NCBI GenBank assembly: GCA_965231165.1
Contig: OZ246421.1
Coordinates: 930,001 to 994,000, forward strand
Length of the DNA stretch: 64,000 bases
Direction of reading: 5' to 3'
Source: Micavibrio_C sp965231165
GTDB taxonomy: Bacteria > Pseudomonadota > Alphaproteobacteria > Micavibrionales > Micavibrionaceae
Shown: positions 60,435 through 64,000 of the stretch, one piece after another
How positions within the stretch are numbered: the stretch's first letter is position 1
How the letters are laid out: each line of letters opens with the position of its first letter
Program-made: the position numbers and the translations under genes
Notes under the pieces: generated by a model
Seen by the model: the letters and a program-made list of their open reading frames with translations, nothing else
Databases searched by the model: none
Told to the model about the DNA's origin: nothing

Positions 60435-61610
60435 TTGCCCTACTTCCGGCAAGCGCTGCGATTGAAACAGCACCAGCCCGGCAAGAGTCGAATAGTCACC
60501 TTCGGGTAAATTCCAGCCAAATTCCCTGTTTAATTCACGCACAGTGACCGTGCCATCAATCATGTAGGAACCGTTTGGCTGACGCCGGACACCGGTGACG
60601 ATTTCATCGGTCTCATCGTCTATACCGCCGACGATTTCTTCAAGAATGTCCTCAAGCGTAATAATGCCCATGTAGCTGCCATATTCATCAACCACCAGCG
60701 CAAAATGCTCGCGACGGGCACGGAAAGCCTGCAGCTGGTCGAAGAGCGTCGTCGTGTTGGGAACAAACCATGGCTCTACAGCAATTTCAGCCAGATCAAC
60801 ATCCTGTATATTAACCTTCCTGACCTGTATCTCTTTCAAGACAGCCTTCACATGGATAACACCAACGATATTATCCGGATGATCTTTCCACAATGGCAGG
60901 CGTGAATAGGGACTCTCCAAAAGCTCCTCAATAATCTGTTCAGGCGGACGACCCAGATCAATCATTTCAACCTGTTTACGGTGCGTCATGACTTTGCCGA
61001 TATCGAGATCGGCCAGATCCAGAATGGAGTGCATCATGGCACGTTGCTCGCTGACTTCTTCATCCGTGCCTTCGCTATGAAGTTCAATCGCACCGCGCAA
61101 AACCTCCAGATGGTCGCCATATACCTGGGATATATCCGCACCAAATATCTTCAGTATAAACCGTACCATGCTGGCAATAAGACTAGTGATGGGCGATAGG
61201 AAGGCGATTAAATAACGTAAAGGCCATGCAAGATACATCGCCAGATTATCAGAATGGTGGATAGCATAGGTTTTTGGCAACACTTCAGAAAAAACCAACA
61301 CCACAATTGTCATTACAATCGTCGCGTAAACAACCCCCGTATCGCCAAAAAAAGAAATCAAAAGGCTGGTGGCCAATGCCGATGCGGCAATATTCACCAG
61401 ATTATTCCCCAGCAACAGCGCGCCAATCATTTTGTCCTTATGACTCTTGATCTGGTTCACCATAGCGGCCCGCTTATTACCCTGCTTCTCCAGAGCATGC
61501 ATACGTGACTGGTTAGAGGCCGTTAAAGCTGTCTCCGATCCCGAGAAAAAAGCCGAGAGCATAAGGAGCACAAATATAGCTATTAGCGACAGGATGATTT
61601 CAATATTCAT
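60324..61610 (-). CDS. CNNM/CorC-HlyC-type membrane protein with CBS pair
   Basis: The 428-residue protein begins with the CNNM transmembrane domain (DUF21; FFSGSETALTASNQSRM, then NNLVNIAASALATSLLI and VLVFSEVLPKTYAI). A CBS pair follows (about 200-330, with TLEDILEEIVGGIDDETDE) and then the CorC_HlyC domain (GSYMIDGTVTVRELNREFGW). Relatives take part in Mg/Co transport or efflux. The ATG at 61610 overlaps the aroB stop by 1 nt, so it is in the aroK-aroB operon. Ion specificity is not shown by sequence. Confidence 0.9.
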   Translation of the reverse strand: MNIEIILSLIAIFVLLMLSAFFSGSETALTASNQSRMHALEKQGNKRAAMVNQIKSHKDKMIGALLLGNNLVNIAASALATSLLISFFGDTGVVYATIVMTIVVLVFSEVLPKTYAIHHSDNLAMYLAWPLRYLIAFLSPITSLIASMVRFILKIFGADISQVYGDHLEVLRGAIELHSEGTDEEVSEQRAMMHSILDLADLDIGKVMTHRKQVEMIDLGRPPEQIIEELLESPYSRLPLWKDHPDNIVGVIHVKAVLKEIQVRKVNIQDVDLAEIAVEPWFVPNTTTLFDQLQAFRARREHFALVVDEYGSYMGIITLEDILEEIVGGIDDETDEIVTGVRRQPNGSYMIDGTVTVRELNREFGWNLPEGDYSTLAGLVLFQSQRLPEVGQSFNFFDFRFDVVRRQRHQITLVRVTPPDVKQDILAA

Positions 61611-62722
61611 CAGGAAACTTTCTCTCCATGGCAATCAATTACATTTTTGACCAGTTCTATCGGCACATCTTTTGCTACATGCGCCTTACCTATGCCGTCG
61701 CAAACGATGAAAGCCAGTTTTCCGCCTTCGGCCTTTTTATCGTTTTGCATGGCGTCCAGAATCTGCGTGGTCGAAAACGCCGACAATGCGGGGATGGATG
61801 ATCTTAAAATCGGCAATCCCATTTCCTGCATATGCGCTACAGCCATCTCGCGATCTGTTTCCGGACACAATCCCAGACGCACCGACAGATCAAACGCGCA
61901 CACCATGCCCAGAGACACCGCTTCACCGTGCAACAGACGCCCGTCATAGCCCAGCAATTTTTCAAAAGCGTGACCGAAAGTATGGCCGAAATTCAGCAGC
62001 GCCCTTAAGTCTTTTTCTTCTTTCTCGTCGGCGGCGACGATTTCGGCTTTATGGGCGCAGGATGTTTTCACCGCATGCGCCAGCGCGGCCTGATCGCAGG
62101 CCAGCACTTCTCCGCCATGTTGCTGCAGCCACTCAAAAAACGTGCGGTCACGGATAAAGGCGTATTTTACAATTTCGGCATAACCCGCTTTGCGTTCACG
62201 CTCCGGCAATGTTTTCAGCGTATCGAGATCGGCAATCACCACGCCGGGCTGATAAAATGCGCCAACCAGATTTTTGCCCTGCCGCGTATCAATCGCGGTT
62301 TTGCCGCCGACAGCACTATCAACCTGCGCCAGCAATGTGGTTGGCACCTGCACATACGGAATGCCCCGCAGCGCCAGCGCCGCCGCCAGCCCCCCCAGAT
62401 CACCGATCACACCGCCGCCGAGGGCGATCAGCAGGCTATGGCGATCAGCCTTATTATCAAGCAGCCAGTCCAGCACCGTTTCCAGCCCTTCGTAAGATTT
62501 GCTGTGCTCGCCGGGTTTGATCGTCAACACCTGCGCATCCGGGAAAGATTGCTTTAATGTCGCAGCATGAAATTTTCCGGCATTCTCATCGGTCAGAATA
62601 AAGATTTTGCTTCGGCGTACATTTGCGGGCACCCAGTCGGCGGCCTTGGCCAGCAGGCCGCTGCCAATCACGATGTCATAGGCGTAATCACCGAGCGCGA
62701 CATGAAGTTTTTCAACAGACAT
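61610..62722 (-). CDS. aroB: 3-dehydroquinate synthase
   Basis: AroB converts DAHP to 3-dehydroquinate with NAD and zinc. The 370-residue protein has the NAD motif GGGVIGDLGGLAAALALRG, VPTTLLAQVDSAVGGKTAID, a metal-ligand Glu in YAEIVKYAFI and the His pair in LLNFGHTFGHAFEKL. It begins directly after the aroK stop with no gap. It is a normal member of the shikimate pathway. Confidence 0.97.
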   Translation of the reverse strand: MSVEKLHVALGDYAYDIVIGSGLLAKAADWVPANVRRSKIFILTDENAGKFHAATLKQSFPDAQVLTIKPGEHSKSYEGLETVLDWLLDNKADRHSLLIALGGGVIGDLGGLAAALALRGIPYVQVPTTLLAQVDSAVGGKTAIDTRQGKNLVGAFYQPGVVIADLDTLKTLPERERKAGYAEIVKYAFIRDRTFFEWLQQHGGEVLACDQAALAHAVKTSCAHKAEIVAADEKEEKDLRALLNFGHTFGHAFEKLLGYDGRLLHGEAVSLGMVCAFDLSVRLGLCPETDREMAVAHMQEMGLPILRSSIPALSAFSTTQILDAMQNDKKAEGGKLAFIVCDGIGKAHVAKDVPIELVKNVIDCHGEKVS

Positions 62723-63304
62723 TCAGGTTCCTGCCTTGGCGTGGGTATGGTTCAGGTATGTATAAATCCGGTCGATGGCCTGCTCCAGAATATCTTCGGC
62801 GGGGCCGGCATGGCTTTCAACAATGATGTGTGCCTGTTCATAGACGGGATAGCGCACGTCCATCAGGCGTGTGAGAATTTCCCTGGGATCGCCTGTCTTC
62901 AACAACGGGCGCCTGTCGGTTTTGGCCGTGCGTTCCAGCATCACGTCCAGATCGGCCTTTACCCAGATCGCCAGCGTCTGTTTCCAAAGTTCGGAGGCTG
63001 TATCCGGGTCCAGAACCGCGCCACCACCGGTGGCGACCACCTGTACGTTTTGATCCAGCAGACGTTTAATCACGCGCCGCTCACCGTCGCGAAAATAAGG
63101 TTCGCCGAATTTTTTAAAGATTTCGGGAATGCTAAGGCCCGCCGCCTTCTCGATCTCCTCATCAGAATCAACAAAAGGAATGCTCAGGGTTTCAGCCAGC
63201 ATCTTCCCCAAGCGTGTTTTGCCCGCGCCCATCATCCCCACCAGACTGATGGGACGATCCAGACGTGTGCGGATCGAAAATAATTTTTGCGGGTCAATAG
63301 CCAT
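62723..63304 (-). CDS. aroK: Shikimate kinase
   Basis: AroK phosphorylates shikimate with ATP. The 193-residue protein has the P-loop GMMGAGKTRLGKML, FVDSDEEIEKAAGLSIPEIF with the substrate-binding Asp, FRDGERRVI, ATGGGAVL and the lid Arg in KTDRRPLL. The ATG at 63304 is chosen; a longer frame begins with TTG. It heads the aroK-aroB-corC run. Confidence 0.95.
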   Translation of the reverse strand: MAIDPQKLFSIRTRLDRPISLVGMMGAGKTRLGKMLAETLSIPFVDSDEEIEKAAGLSIPEIFKKFGEPYFRDGERRVIKRLLDQNVQVVATGGGAVLDPDTASELWKQTLAIWVKADLDVMLERTAKTDRRPLLKTGDPREILTRLMDVRYPVYEQAHIIVESHAGPAEDILEQAIDRIYTYLNHTHAKAGT

Positions 63305-63430
63305 GGCTTGCTTATGCCATGGGCAATTTACCAAAACAATGGATAACCTATGAATACACGACCTGGAGGGATTGAATTCCCTGGACGGTTTCTCTAGCTT
63401 TTGAGGGAATTGTTATGGGATTCCCGAATC

Positions 63431-63583
63431 ATGAAGTTTTTGAGTATCGTTTTTGGCATGACACTGGTTCTGGCTCTGGTCGCTTTTGTCGCCGTAGCCA
63501 TGATGGATGTGCCTGTCGAGCAGACAGAAATCAGTAAAACCGTTTCCAACGAACGCTTTTATAATAAGGGCGGCGCGCAGTAA
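63431..63583 (+). CDS. Short membrane protein
   Basis: This 50-residue protein has one membrane helix (residues 3-26, with VLALVAFVAVAMMD) and a polar tail of about 24 residues. Its stop overlaps the next gene's start by 1 nt (TAATG). Divergent from aroK with 126 bp between. The family is unknown. The short length and weak ribosome site make the call moderate. Confidence 0.55.
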   Translation: MKFLSIVFGMTLVLALVAFVAVAMMDVPVEQTEISKTVSNERFYNKGGAQ

Positions 63584-64000
63584 TGGTTCAAAAGCGTTTT
63601 ATACTGGTTTCTCTGGTTTTAGCGGCGCTGATAGCCGCCCCGGTATTCAGCAGTTTTGCCGAGGATGCGCCCAGCTATCGTTACCGTGAATCCGATGACC
63701 GCATGAGCGGTTCTGTCCGCGCCAAGGCCGCGATGCAGCGCTATGAAGAGGATGAGGACAGTAAGCCGCGCAAAACCACATCTAAACCCAAAAAATCTTC
63801 AACGCCCGTACCCGAGAAAAAGCCTGAGAGCGCTGATTCCGAGGCTGTTGCCGATAAGAATGTAGAAGAAAAAACCGCTGATGACGCGGAAAGCGGCGAT
63901 CAGGACGTTGTCAAAGAAGACACCCTTAAGACGTCGCCTGAAGAAGAATCAAAGTCTGCCAAAGAAGACTCCGCAGAGGAAGCCGAACAGGAGCCCGCCG
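63583..64000 (+). CDS. Secreted acidic/lysine-rich low-complexity protein (partial, cut by window end)
   Basis: The frame opens with ATG at 63583, sharing a base with the preceding stop, and is open to the last base (139 codons visible). A signal peptide (about residues 1-26, ending SSFA-E) is followed by an Arg/Tyr segment (SYRYRESDDR) and then repetitive Lys, Glu, Asp, Ser and Pro (residues 60 on). It is likely disordered, perhaps a linker before a domain outside the window. Function unknown. Confidence 0.75.
   Translation, partial: MVQKRFILVSLVLAALIAAPVFSSFAEDAPSYRYRESDDRMSGSVRAKAAMQRYEEDEDSKPRKTTSKPKKSSTPVPEKKPESADSEAVADKNVEEKTADDAESGDQDVVKEDTLKTSPEEESKSAKEDSAEEAEQEPA

Noticed and set aside
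63340..63430. Possible dif/Xer-like site near aroK
   Set aside because: The short imperfect dyad around AGGGATTGAATTCCCT lacks the 11-6-11 pattern of dif sites.

Overview
The window is one continuous stretch of chromosome from a Gram-negative alphaproteobacterium. I see no plasmid, prophage, IS element or CRISPR array. The assignment rests on gene families and gene orders typical of that class: the DUF4167 gene beside prmC and clpB, lysC divergent from ubiG, a TIGR02302/DUF4175-like protein after lysA, the ftsE-ftsX-ydcF-plsC-DUF2125 run, the tyrC/chorismate mutase pair, a HIG1-domain protein, and GatB-dependent tRNA amidation. Base composition is moderate, a little above 50% G+C by eye. The order cannot be fixed from sequence reading; a Rhodospirillales- or Micavibrio-like lineage is a guess.

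Layout. 1-2.2 kb: gatB and two small coupled genes. 2.2-7.8 kb: a phosphorelay locus (Hpt-receiver protein, single-domain receiver, divergent 1404-residue hybrid kinase). 7.8-14.9 kb: rlmN, then a minus-strand set with a flavoprotein, adenine deaminase, FAD monooxygenase, carbonic anhydrase, Ohr and PhoH. 15-18.2 kb: an ArsR-controlled operon (ArsR, DUF1428, SRPBCC, DUF305) behind a perfect 22-bp palindrome, a receiver-like protein and Dps. 18.3-25.9 kb: a dispersed palindromic repeat, tRNA-Ser(GCU), M17 aminopeptidase with an NlpC/P60 hydrolase, a MurC-like ligase, a lipoprotein, an EreA/ChaN-like protein and a YdcF-like protein. 25.9-39.3 kb: a conserved housekeeping block (clpB, DUF4167, prmC, prfA, ispG, rodZ, lysC, with ubiG divergent) into which several unrecognised genes are inserted, often on the opposite strand. 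39.4-45.7 kb: HIG1 protein, pentapeptide-repeat protein, TlpA-like thioredoxin, lptM-lysA-TIGR02302. 45.7-53.9 kb: porin, zinc-ribbon protein, the coupled ftsE-ftsX-ydcF-plsC-DUF2125 run, then tyrC and chorismate mutase. 54-64 kb: methyltransferase and Nudix hydrolase, a GIY-YIG nuclease gene between repeat copies, parvulin, secA, two small genes, a CorC-type protein, aroB-aroK and a secreted protein cut by the window edge.

How it fits together. Most of the window is core metabolism and envelope biology: lysine/DAP (lysC, lysA), the shikimate and tyrosine branch (aroK, aroB, chorismate mutase, tyrC), isoprenoids (ispG), translation (gatB, prfA, prmC, rlmN, tRNA-Ser), protein export and quality (secA, parvulin, clpB), and division and envelope (ftsEX, rodZ, plsC, lptM, porin). 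Stress functions (Ohr, Dps, ClpB, carbonic anhydrase) are scattered.

No complete new defence or toxin system is evident. The most unusual items are the GIY-YIG nuclease gene bracketed by 30-bp copies of a dispersed palindromic repeat, the ArsR operon with its palindrome touching the start codon, the unrecognised genes set into the conserved block (including a HExxH zincin), and the output-less phosphorelay locus.
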